Origin: Botrytis cinerea B05.10
Lineage: Eukaryota > Ascomycota > Leotiomycetes > Helotiales > Sclerotiniaceae
Reading direction: 5' to 3'
Length of the DNA: 64,000 bases
Assembly: GCF_000143535.2 (NCBI RefSeq)
Contig: NC_037320.1
Span: 310,001-374,000 of the forward strand
Under the pieces are notes generated by a model. That model was not told the origin of the DNA, did no database searches, and saw only the letters and a list, made by a program, of their open reading frames with translations. The position numbers and the translations under genes were made by a program. Below, piece by piece: positions 43,915 through 54,805 of this stretch (its first letter is position 1; each line of letters begins with the position of its first letter).

Positions 43915-45042
43915 CTTTGATAGTGAGTAGTTATGCACTGTGCTATCTGTCTCGAGTTTCTCGAGTTTTTGGGTGAAGAGTCGGGGGTAAAAAGAAAAAG
44001 AGAGAACAATCGAATACATTAAAATTTGATGAGCGAAGGAAGAAGAAGAAAATCTCAATTCGTTTGGGGTATATGAGGGACGAGTAGTGAATTGTGAAAA
44101 GAGATAAGCAGTTGAACGTGTCGGATGAGAGCAATGATACATGAGTAGAATTACATGAATGGTATCTTGAGAGATTGTGAATATATTCCCTTCATCAGTA
44201 AATTACTCGTATCAAGTAGACAGTACCGACTAAGCAACACTAAAAACCGAGCATAAAGAAGATTGACAACAAGGAGTTCTTGATTACAGTTGATCATATA
44301 GAAAATTTAATCCTCTCGCTGTCAATTCCTACAGGATAACCGTAACCTGCCGGCCAGCGCAATATGAGACGAATCCCCTCCAAACATGTAATCGAATCTG
44401 CACATATTCTTACAAATTCGACTCCGAAAACCCAAAATGATAGGTGTAAGCTTCTCTAAGAATCACATCCAAGTAATACCTTCGTCCTTGGTGTAGACAT
44501 CGTATTCTCTGGTTAAGCTGGCCCGAGAAACCATATTCATAAATCCCCTCATTCTCCCGAGGCTGCACCATCCAAGAGTTTTCTTTATCATTCCGATCTC
44601 CTCTCCTTACTCTACAAGTAACAGCAAGCGTTGAGATTTTCTTCCAGTCCAGCCCCGTACAAACTCATAATACTGACCTATATTGTGCTTCTATTGATGT
44701 GCCGAACAAGAAGCTGGACCATCTGGATGACGGATATTATCACCACCATACCCCTAATATCATAATTTGTCAAGTCAACACACCTGGCCAATGTAGCGTC
44801 ACCAGATGATTTAGCCATGTTGACGCGATGAATCACGTCTTCCAAACATACCCCAGCAGCAGCGGACGATAATCAAACATGAGGTAAAGAGAGAAAATAG
44901 TCTGAAGTTGGGTGCTGGAAATAATAAGCACGACGGAGGCCGAACCCTTTAGATAAGAGCGTTCCTGTGGTTCAGCAATGTTGATATTGTATTTACTCGA
45001 CATAACATCCCAATCTCCCAAACCTCACTCCATATACCCTCC
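43915..45042. other. intergenic, no supported gene
   Basis: About 1.1 kb between the small minus-strand gene and the 3' end of fumarylacetoacetase. Minus-strand frames near 44000-44140 overlap in several phases and are not called. Confidence 0.5.
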
Positions 45043-46420
45043 CTAATAAACAACCGCACTAATCACCTTCCCCCTACACTCACCAAAACCCACCCTTCCA
45101 CCCTCTTCTTCGCCACAAGTACCCCTCAGCGTAATCTCGTCACCATCCTTCAAAAACTTCCTCGTCTCCATCCCCACCAACCAAATATCCTTACTTCCAC
45201 CCCACGTCATCTCCAACAAACTACCCATTTCCTGCTCGCCTTCCCCAGTAATCGTGCCACTCCCCAAAAGATCCCCCGTTCTCATATTACACCCCCCACT
45301 ACTATGATGCGCAAGCATTTGCTCAAAACTCCATATCAAATTCTTCGCGTTCACTTTCCCAATCGTAGTTGTACTTCCATCTGGAGTCGTCAGGTCAATC
45401 TCTAAATTAATATCGAGGCCCGTATTATCTCTCTCTTCTTTCAGATAATCCAATAATTCTCCCGATTTCGAGGCCTCCGTCTCCAATTTAGCGGTTCGGA
45501 AAGGCGCAATCGCGTCTTGGAGGACCACCCACGGACTAATAGTCGTAGAGAAATTCTTCCCATTAAAGGGACCCAATGGGACATATTCCCAGTTTTGAAT
45601 ATCTCTTGCAGACCAATCATTCATGAGAACATATCCAAAGATATTTTCTCCCGCCTTATTGACCTTGATAGGTTCTCCGAGTTCATTTCCCGTGCATAGG
45701 AAACATCCTAGCTCAAGCTCAATATCGAGCCTTCTAGAAGGTCCAAAAACAGGTTTCTTAGGGCCAGGAGCCTTTGGATCGAGGATTATTTGACCATTAG
45801 GACGTGTGACTTGAGTTCCAGAGACGACGACCGAGGAAGCCCGACCATGGTATCCAATTGGAACATGTGTATAATTTGGTTGTAATGCATTTTCCGCTCC
45901 CTGGAAATATCTATTAGAATCCCGCATCCAAACTACTCAGATACACCACAGGTAAACTCACTCTAAACATCGTCCCCGCATTCCTAGCATGATTGATTCC
46001 CGCAAAAAAATCCGTATAATCTCCGATCCTCATTGGCAGATGATTCTTCCACTCTCCCTCCTTCAGCAAACACTCTTTTTGCACTTCTTCATTATCCTTC
46101 AATAATTCCGGGTATGGGGTATCCTCCTTAAAAACCTCTTGTATGTATCTCCTGACTTCCCGATGAACGGGTTGACCCAAAGCTGCGAATGCATTTAGCG
46201 TTGGCTCCTCGAAAACCGAGAGATGCTCTTTAAATGAAGGGAGTTTCTGGAATCCGGCAGATCTAGAAAAGGCGAGGAGATCCAAGACATGGTCGCCAAT
46301 ACGAATAGCTGGACGGTGAGTAACCTGCGAATGGCGAGAGGTGATAATACCGAAGGGGATATTGAGAATGGAGAAATCGCTATGAGGGGGGATTCGAAGC
46401 CAAGACTTGAGAGGAGGCAT
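45043..46420 (-). CDS. fumarylacetoacetase
   Basis: Two exons, 45962-46420 and 45043-45900, with a 61-nt intron (GTGAGT..TTTCCAG); 438 aa. The enzyme hydrolyses fumarylacetoacetate to fumarate and acetoacetate, the last step of tyrosine and phenylalanine breakdown. The N-terminal SH3-like part has DFSILNIPFGIITS and HRPAIRIGDHVLDL. The catalytic domain has DYTDFFAGINHARNAGTMFR, then across the splice GAENALQPNYTHVPIGYHGR and ASSVVVSGT, ELELGCFL, LMNDWSARDIQNWEYVPLG and GPFNGKNFSTTISPWVV, and GCNMRTGDLLGSGTI. Metal-binding acids are in the expected DYTDF and E-x-E/DWSARD positions. In other fungi this gene often lies in a homogentisate cluster, but no homogentisate dioxygenase or maleylacetoacetate isomerase is seen next to it. 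Confidence 0.95.
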
Positions 46421-47168
46421 TTTGACAGTAGCGAGCGAGGAATATGTATACTGAAGAACTTAATGTGAGGTCAGAAATAAGAAATATCAATGAACGTAAA
46501 GAAGGGGGCGGGGAATAGCTGTAATTACGTTCACACTTTCTTCAATTCGAATTCAGCAACATCAACCGAAGCCGATAAATCCACAAGCCGACGTCAAGCT
46601 CAAGCTATTTCGAATGGAGGGGTAGTGAGTGCAAAGCTTCCACATTGTGGGGTCATTCATACATGGTCTTCGCGGAACGAACCTTTTGTGGAGCTGAAAG
46701 TAGTCACTCTACCGCACGGTATTAATTCCGTCTTGAACCCCTCCACAGAATTTGGAGCATTTCCGCTGTTAGACATTAATGCTGGTCAAACATCATGGCA
46801 GCGGTGTATCAGATATGGTTCAATCTGTATCATATGGCGTAATCAATGATTGACGAAATGCAATTCTGGACGTCAACCTCGGAGAAACTGATTTACCTGT
46901 CAGTGGGCTTTTGACATCTAGTCCCAGACTATGATTTAAAGGTCACTTTCTTCACAGTGCTTGCACTCTTACTTATAAGCTAGAATAGACTATCGTGTTC
47001 GATTACTCACGTAAAGAGGATATGTAACCCTGCGGGTTTTCAGCCCTATGCTCAGCCCTATATTCAGACCAGCTGATATCAACCATCCGTAGAAAATATT
47101 TTGTCGCTCCAATATACACAACAATACAGGCTCCTTATATTACAAACACCACCGTGAACTGATCACCC
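46421..47168. other. intergenic, no supported gene
   Basis: About 0.75 kb upstream of fumarylacetoacetase and downstream of the transcription factor. A plus frame at 46490-46849 (119 codons) has no motif and overlaps the presumed promoter; not called. Confidence 0.5.
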
Positions 47169-50100
47169 TTAAAACAAATCCCTTAACTGCCTAAACAATT
47201 CATCACCTTCTCCAAAAGCCGGACCAACACCTCCCACATCATCTCCCACTCCTGGTGTCCCATCCATTCCATTCCCAACTCCATATCCATTATGCCCACT
47301 TCCCATTCCCAACGCCGCCTCGAACAGATGCGTCATCTCATAACTCATTTGATTGCCTGTCATCGGGCTACTTCCCGATCCTGTACTTATTCCTTGTCCA
47401 TGTCCATTTGTATCGTATCCTCCCCCCATGCCCGTAATTTCATGGCCTGCCAATCCTGCCATTGCAAGTGCCGCACTACTATGTGCATCATCCGCTCCCA
47501 ATGCACCGTTATGATGATTATTTGAAGTGGGGGATAACCCAAGTTTTGGTGCTACTTGTTTTAGACCTTTAATTGTTTTCCAAAGACGTTTCGATACGAA
47601 AGATTTATTCGAAAAACCCTTCACTAAATCGAGTGCCATGTAGAATTCATCGCGACAAATCGAGCTGAAAGTAACTGGAGCATGACAACTTGCTAGAAAA
47701 ATGACTGCCAATGCTGAAATGAGGAAGTAATTGAAGCAAACTTGTTGTACGCGGTAAATATCCGTGGTTTGATTAAGATGTGTGAGGGCGCGAATTGTAT
47801 CTTTCGCAAATTCGACAACAGTAGACGCGTGTTGAATATGTTCTTGTATAGACGACGCGGAGTGTAACACAGGGCGATAAATCAGAATACGCATTTGATT
47901 GGCACGAAGGTAGAGGAGTATTTGCAATCGATGGGTTGCGCGAGAGGAGGCTTGAGGGGCAGCAGCAGTTGGAAGTTGTAGATGAGGTGGTATCGTTTTT
48001 TGCCATTGTGTGATCTGGAAGTCTAGATAACTCAACTCTTCGGTGATTATATTTGTTGAGGGTGTCGGGGAGAAGGAGCAGATTGATTTCCAAACTTTAG
48101 AACCTATTCTTGAATATGATATCATAACGTGTAGATAAGGGACGGAATTATCCTGAGAGAATTAGCGGAGTCGTTAGGGAAAGTAGAAAATTACATACTG
48201 GTTCTGGTAAAGAAGGATCGATATCTGAATCTTGTATAGCAAAAGGCATTCCCGTACCAAAACTCCATCTTCGATCAAGTACATATATTGACCAGAAAAG
48301 TTTGGTAATAGCAATTCGTTCTCGTTCATCAGTCACAACTTTGAAAAAAGAATCGCGTCTATGCAGACCTAACTCAATGGACATTCGTGCGACTTGACCG
48401 ATTATGCGCCATGCCAATGCTTCTTCGTCACAATGGAAATGGAAAATTGCCTAAGGGTTATGTTAGTTTGTTGCCGAAATGTAAATCTGTCTCAGTTCGC
48501 AGAGAACAAAAAAGAAAGGGAACATATTAGAGCTTGAAGGCGGAAACGGGACACGAAATGTTTTGCGAAAGATTGATGAAGAAATTGTTTGAAACCCAGG
48601 AATATAACACAGTGTAAACTTTGATGCAGAAAATGAAAAGTGCAATTGTAACCTGAGTAATTGATTTGAGAGAGCTAAGGGACAAAACGTCGAACCACGG
48701 CTCTAACGCAAAATATGTACACCAATCAGAGGATTTTCAAGTAGAGACGGAAAGAAACAAGATTTCGAATAAGTCATCTCCACCAACAAAAACAAAAGGG
48801 CCTTTGGTGTAATTGGTTAACACACTGTGTAACTTCCCAGTGAAGCATTCCAGAGAAGCGGGATCAAAACCTGCGAGGTCCAAATCATTTTTTGGGAATT
48901 TCTTTTGCATTCTTCCTCGCCCATGATGCAAGGCCCGTCTCTTCCTTAAGTTGGAATTCGATTTTGATTCCGTGGACATCCGAACAGATAGCACATCCTT
49001 TAATGAGGTGGATTTTTTGTGGTTCTTCGCTTATCCTCGATAGTGAAGAACCACAACCACAAACGTGATGGAATCTATAAGGGATGAGAACTCATGACAG
49101 AGTCGCATATCTTGAATCCATAACGGTCGGCATCAAAGCGACTATAGTATGCATAGCATAATACCCAACGATAGGATAAATCAGATAGAGCTTGTGACTC
49201 AACGTTGGAGTCGCAACGTTCCAAGTGGAAATGGCATTGTGTGAGCTGATTCCTTCTCAGTAGCAAGCATTATTCTAACGTTGATTACTTGAGCCATGAG
49301 GATTTGTCGATTGGGTATCATTAATTATTCCGACCCCTAATCCAACCAAGCACAGCAAGATATCATTGTTGCGGCCCTGTGGATCTGCAATACCAGTAAC
49401 TGGTCGCATGTCTTTGTAGCCAATGGAAAATGCAAAAGTGGCCCATAAGTGATGGAGGTCTTGCTAGTGAATGATACAACAAAATATCCTCATCGTTCAT
49501 ATGAGATGTAGAGAGATGTAGAAGTAGTTTCAGTCCCTTACGAGGTAAATAATCGTTTTGAGATTTTCTCCTGAGCCGACGTGTAAAGGCCTTACAGTTT
49601 ATCCCATCCTTCGTGAACTCCTCAACTGAGTGATAGGTAGGTTTTCTGTGCTTCAGCCGTCATATGATCTATAATCGGATTTCTAATATGATAATCGTAC
49701 TAGAGCAACAATAAATCATATAGGCCTTGTAGTTTAATGGTAAAACATGTTACGCCCTTCATTGAGCGGAAGGAAGAAGGTTGTTCGATTCCTCCCAACG
49801 CCAACTCTATTTTTTTCAAAATTTTACTCCTTCAGGATCATTGTGGTGGCCTTCCTCTCCAGATATCCCTTTACAGCTTTATATCTTTTTTATGCCATAT
49901 AAAGTTGAAGGCGTCCGGAGTTTGCTTTGCATAAGTCCCACTTGGCCAAATGCAACATTGTGAGTTAAGTTTATTTCCACCTACTCAACATAACAGCAAC
50001 TCATGAGTCTCGAAACGACCACCATCAAACTTGGGGAAACAAGACACACTTGTCTCAGATCCTGACTCACTAGAGATTGTGACTTCCTTTATCCTCCACA

Positions 50101-51478
50101 ATATCAAAGCAGACATAATATAAAAAAGTAAATAAGGGGCAAGAAACAAAATTCCGTAACTCACCACGAGTACCAAGAAAGGTAAGCATTTAACATCCAC
50201 AAATTCATCATGCAATGCACGATCCGCAGGCTCTCTAACACTTTCAAACAATCGGTAGGCCAAGTCACTCTGTCCACTTCCCTCCACGATCATTGAAATA
50301 GCCATGATAGTCTTCAGACTACAAGAATTGATATCATTAATACCTTGAGGATTATTGGATGTGGCAAGGCCATTCCTCACTGCGGCATCAATGAATTCAA
50401 AAATGTTAGAACCATGAGTGATTAACTCCTCTATATCCACCACAGGATACATCAGACCCATTTCTTCTTCATATACCCTACACAATCGAGTCATTTCTTC
50501 TCGATTTACACTTCTCAATGGATCTGGAGCTCGCACACCGTTCATATTGATGGATGGTAATGCTCTCGGGCGTATTGGTGGTGGCGATGGTACCGGTGTA
50601 GGATCCTGAGTCGTGATGCCTTCATCTGCCAATGATTGATATCCCATGTTATGAAGTGTGTTCTTGGCCACATCTAAACCGAAAGCGGAACTGGTCGGTC
50701 CACGAAATGAAGGATGCCTGGGTATAGGTTTGTGATGAAAACTCAAGGGAGAAAGGGCTTGTACGGCAGATTGTTGTGATATTGACAATGATCTTTCTGA
50801 CGATGGGCCATAGGATATGCTACCATCACCACTTCCACTGCCGCCACCATGGCGCATGGCATTTAGACTCGAATTGAGATTATTCACTTGCTCTTGTAAT
50901 GAAGCAAGTTGTAAATTCATTCGACGAAACTCCTCCGACTCCTTGAAGCCATTGGTACAACAATTCGGAGCATATTGGCATTCGAGGTTGAGATTTCCGC
51001 ATCTTTGACATGGTGTATTCCCATTACATTTAATTTTCCTCCGTTTGCATTCGTTGCTATATCAAGATATGAATTAGTATCAGTCAAAAGAAATTTCGTC
51101 CTCAACGTAGCCAATGTGCAAGATTGTGTGCAGATAGAGTCGGGTTCTGACCCTTCTTCGGAGTTCCTCGGGCGCATTGCCATCAGATCAACCAAAAAGC
51201 AATTGAGCATCAACCAGGGTTCCAAGCAGCCACATCAAGACACACATGCACACAAAGAGAAAAAGAAAGAAAGGAAGAGAGGAAGTGTTAACGGACCAAG
51301 CAATCGATATATATCTATTTCTCTTTGCCCTTGTATGTGGAGTGCCTTCCTTATTTCCATGCGACGTCGAATCGCCCCCTTCGCCGGAATCATTTTTTCT
51401 CTTCTTTCCGCTCTGAGCCCCAGTATCCGCGGGCGATTCCGAAGACTGTGGTTGCGGTTGCTGCTGTTGACCATTCAT
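47169..51478 (-). CDS. Zn2Cys6 transcription factor with fungal_trans domain
   Basis: Four exons: 51297-51478, 50165-51056, 48199-48450 and 47169-48152, 769 aa. Introns are 240, 1714 and 46 nt. The start MNGQQQQPQPQSSESPADTG has A at -3; an in-frame ATG at 51562 would add 28 residues. The zinc cluster is CNECKRRKIKC-NGNTPCQRCGNLNLEC, fitting C-x2-C-x6-C-x5-C-x2-C-x6-C; the first Cys is completed across splice 1. A short coiled-coil follows (LASLQEQVNNLNSSLNAM). The middle-homology (fungal_trans) domain includes RVYEEEMGLMYPVVDIEEL, CLPFLVLV-AIFHFHCDEEALAWRIIG across the big intron, MSIELGLHRRDSFFK and FGTGMPFAIQDSDIDP. The C-terminus is Gly/Asn-rich. Regulon unknown; proximity to fumarylacetoacetase is suggestive only. 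Confidence 0.88.
48798..48882 (+). tRNA. tRNA-like sequence, degenerate or intron-containing
   Basis: The 5' GGGCCTT pairs with 3' GAGGTCC (with G-T wobbles). The D-arm is GTGT..ACAC, with an intact A box TGGTGTAATTGG. The T-arm is GCGGG-ATCAAAA-CCTGC, where the usual TTC of the T loop is ATC. The 33 nt between D and T arms do not fold into a normal 7-nt anticodon loop, so I cannot assign an anticodon. It may be a tRNA pseudogene or the head of a SINE-like repeat. It lies on the strand opposite the host transcription-factor gene. Confidence 0.4.
49723..49803 (+). tRNA. second tRNA-like sequence, degenerate
   Basis: The 5' GGCCTTG pairs with 3' CAACGCC except for one C-C mismatch, followed by A. 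The D-arm is GTTT..AAAC with box A TAGTTTAATGG, and there is a canonical T loop TTCGATT with box B GTTCGATTCC. The T stem has two mismatches. The anticodon region is about nine nt longer than normal and has no clear stem. The D-arm wording TAGTTTAATGGTAAAACA is like fungal mitochondrial tRNAs, so a nuclear copy of mitochondrial DNA is possible. Confidence 0.4.
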
Positions 51479-53124
51479 GGTATCAAAGACCGGGATAGCA
51501 ATGGGAGACTCTGCGATGTAATTTAGATCATTGACTTGTGATTCCAGTATGTTCATGATCACATTGGAAGTCGGAAGGACGAAGAGATGTCTTTGCGCAT
51601 CTGGCCGGAGATGTTGGAAGTAGTTTTTGTTAAGTGCAAGTTGAGTCGACGAGGGTTTTTTCTAGAAAGGCTATTTGACTCGAACTTGATAGAATATGGT
51701 AATCCGGTCCAGTCGATTTGCACTTTCTGACAAATGAGAGGTGACGGATTGCCCTTGACCGGAATTTTTGATTGTATGCGGGGAAATTTAGTGGGAAGAG
51801 GTGTAAGAAGTGCGTGAACCAACAAGACCAAACGGACAAGGATGCTTTTGGGAGCATGAACATGATGAACATGAGGCAGGTAAGGTCGTAAGGAGAGGAA
51901 AGAGAAGGGAATCGACCATTATTCGACACGTGATGTGGGAAGATGGTAATCATTGAGGCCTCTTTACATCATACATGTGCCGTCAATCCAATTATGAGCC
52001 CATGTCAAATGATATACAAATGATATACATCTAGATGGATGTAGATGTAGATCTAGATCTACACATACATGTATATTTCCACCCCCATCCACAGGTCCAT
52101 CTCACGGTCAAATATATGCCATGCCAATTGATATCGGCATGGCATTGGCATTAGCATTAGCATTAGCATTAGCATTAGCAACAGCGCCAGCATCAACTCC
52201 CTCTCCCTTTCTCCCGTCACAGAGTTGCATCAAAGCTACTACTCACGATCGCGATAGCACAAGACCATAAAAACACACACGGTAGCTCTCAAACAAAGGC
52301 AAGATCCGGAGAACGCCTCGTCGCTTTACTTTGTGTGAATACCGAGGCATTTGATATTGTCTAGGCCCGTTGTACAACCACCGATATTTCATCTGCCGGT
52401 CCTTCACGTATCCGTACTCATCTACCGGTCCTTCATGCATCTATCTATGCTCCATCTACCACTCCTGCACGTATCCATCTGTACGCATCCCATCCCATCT
52501 GCCGATTGATCAATCCAATACTTGACAAGCGACGCTATGTCCGTTCTATCGTTCTATCGAAGGATCGCCCATCATTTGATCCCTCAGACGCCTCAGAAAA
52601 TACCCATCCGCCGTGATATTATCAGAAGCGGTGAACATTGCGAGTGGGAGTGGGCTGAGAGCAGAGCGTGGGTGGATACTTATCATCGCTACTAATGGTT
52701 TATTTTCAGCTCCCCGAGTTTCCTTCACAACCAACCCACAATTAAGATATACACAGGACATTAAAGTTATGATGATCGTTGTACAAGCATTGTCTTAATT
52801 AATACTGAATTCCCTACAAGATCTTCTCTAAGCTTTCAATAGCTTCATTGTAGATGTCCAAAAACTCATCGTCTAATTTAACAAGAACGTCAAAGCATTC
52901 ACACTGATCATATTTACGTACTCATGGCAATTCGGACCACAAGTTATCAACAAAGAACCCAAAATCCAACCAACAATCACCAACCACCAACTCCATTAAC
53001 CACATCAAAGATAGATGAATATCAAGAAATTCCATCCATCCGGCCATCCTGAACATTCCAAATTCAATAAATCCAATCCCTACCTATACTTCGTGTAATA
53101 CACTCCTTGCTCATTTCTTCCCTA
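51479..53124. other. intergenic with short repeats
   Basis: About 1.6 kb upstream of the transcription factor. It holds an 18-bp perfect palindrome TGTAGATCTAGATCTACA (52046-52063) and a (GCATTA)n run. No gene is supported. Confidence 0.5.
52137..52182. repeat. GCATTA hexanucleotide repeat
   Basis: About seven tandem copies of GCATT(A/G), the first reading GCATTG. Confidence 0.85.
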
Positions 53125-53260
<136 letters not shown>

Positions 53261-53999
53261 CCTCACTCACCCCTTCCAAGTACAGATAGATATCACTCTG
53301 TACTATGAATTTCAATAAATAGTAAATATATCCCTCAATCCTCAATCCTCGCAACGAGCACGGAGTGCAGACACACCAGTACACTCGGTCCGTACGTATC
53401 ATTCATTACAGTGGATTTCCACAAACTGGCCGACAGACCCACCCACTAGTCCGAGAATGAACCCCCTTTATATGGGTTTTATCCGTGTTCTAACTTATCT
53501 ATTTTTCTAATTCTCCGTTCAGAATTCCAAGTATATATATAATATTCATATGATATAGACTTACTTGTGAGAATAATCACACCTATGCTATGTACCCACT
53601 CATATAGATATAGAATTTTTAAGGATCTCATATCATGTATATTCATATAGATATAGATTGAAAGATCTAGAATTCTCCACCTGGTTACTCTTAATAACCT
53701 ATCTCATGTTTTTGAGCACTCGATGATTAATTGATATAAATACATATTGAGACACGATGAGGATGAGATGAATAGCGAGCGAGTGGGAAAAAGTAATAGG
53801 ATTTGTTTTCTTTTATATATCATATTATTGTTATTCTGATACGAAATCGCTTTACTGAAATGAGAATGAAGGTAGTATATAAATTCCTTCAACTATTTAT
53901 TATTTATATATATATATCTCTACAAATCATGATTATGTACCTCTTCATCTCTTACACGATGATAGATAGATATAATAAATGAATTAAAAGAAGAGTATA
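53261..53999. other. AT-rich intergenic DNA
   Basis: AT-rich sequence with several ATATAGATATAGA words (for example 53606-53660). No gene seen. Confidence 0.5.
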
Positions 54000-54805
54000 A
54001 GTTCAGTGCCCTACTTTTGAACCACCCCTCTTTTGGGCCACCCTTTTACACCAAAATTAGCCATTTTGATATATTGATATTTTTATTAAAATTAAATATA
54101 TTTTAATAAAATTTTATATAAATGATCTTTATATAAATATTAATCAATTTTAGAAGTTTTAGATTTTCTATAATTCTTTTAATTGAAATTTAAAATATTG
54201 AAATATTGATTTTCGAATTTGTATAGGAATCACATATAAATTTAAAAATTTATTAAAAATAATAATAACTTTTCAACAAAAATAATTAAAAATATATTAT
54301 AAAATTTTATAATAGATTTCAAATATTTTTAATAATAAGATTTAAAAAAATAATATAAAAATAAATGAATATCGATTTATAAAGAAATCACTGATTTTTA
54401 ATCCCTATAAATTTTAAATTTTCAAACAAAATCTTAATATAGATTGATAAAATTTTAAAACTTAAATTTCTATATATAATTATATATAATAATATAATTA
54501 AATTTTGTAGTTTATTTTTAATAATTTTTATTGAAAAGTTATTAATGTTTTTAATAAAATTTCAAATTTATATATAATTCCCATATAAATTCGAAAATCA
54601 ATATTTCAATTATTTATATTTTATTACAAAAAATTACTAAAAATCTGAAAATCTCAAAATTAACTTATATTTATATAAATAATTTATGATTTCAATTTCA
54701 GTTAATAATATTAATAAATAAAGAAATTAAAAATCATGATTTTCGTTATTTTTGATGTGAAAAATGGCCCAAAAGAGGGGTGGCTCAAAAGTAGGGCACT
54801 GAACT
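54000..54805. mobile_element. 806-bp palindromic AT-rich element with TIRs (MITE/foldback-like)
   Basis: Both ends carry a ~40-bp inverted repeat starting AGTTCAGTGCCCTACTTTTG and ending CTCTTTTGGGCCA, with one mismatch. TA dinucleotides flank each side (53998-53999 and 54806-54807), as in Tc1/mariner insertions. The interior is about 90% A/T, and its two halves are themselves inverted copies: the stretch near 54200-54300 matches the reverse complement of 54510-54620 with scattered C/T or A/G differences. No frame longer than 60 codons exists, so it is non-autonomous. The GC content survives only in the TIRs, fitting RIP-type decay of the arms. I know of no named family to assign it to. Confidence 0.8.

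Larger units (their letters stand above)
48451..50164 (-). other. 1.7-kb intron with embedded tRNA-like sequences
   Basis: Intron between CLPFLVLV and AIFHFHCDEEALAW of the transcription factor. Both junctions are phase 0 with a GTGAGT donor and a CCTTAG acceptor. Its length (1714 nt) is at least seven times that of any other intron here. No open frame of note lies in it. Confidence 0.65.

Noticed and set aside
46490..46849. 119-codon plus frame upstream of fumarylacetoacetase
   Set aside because: No motif, no good splice partner, and it lies in the presumed promoter.
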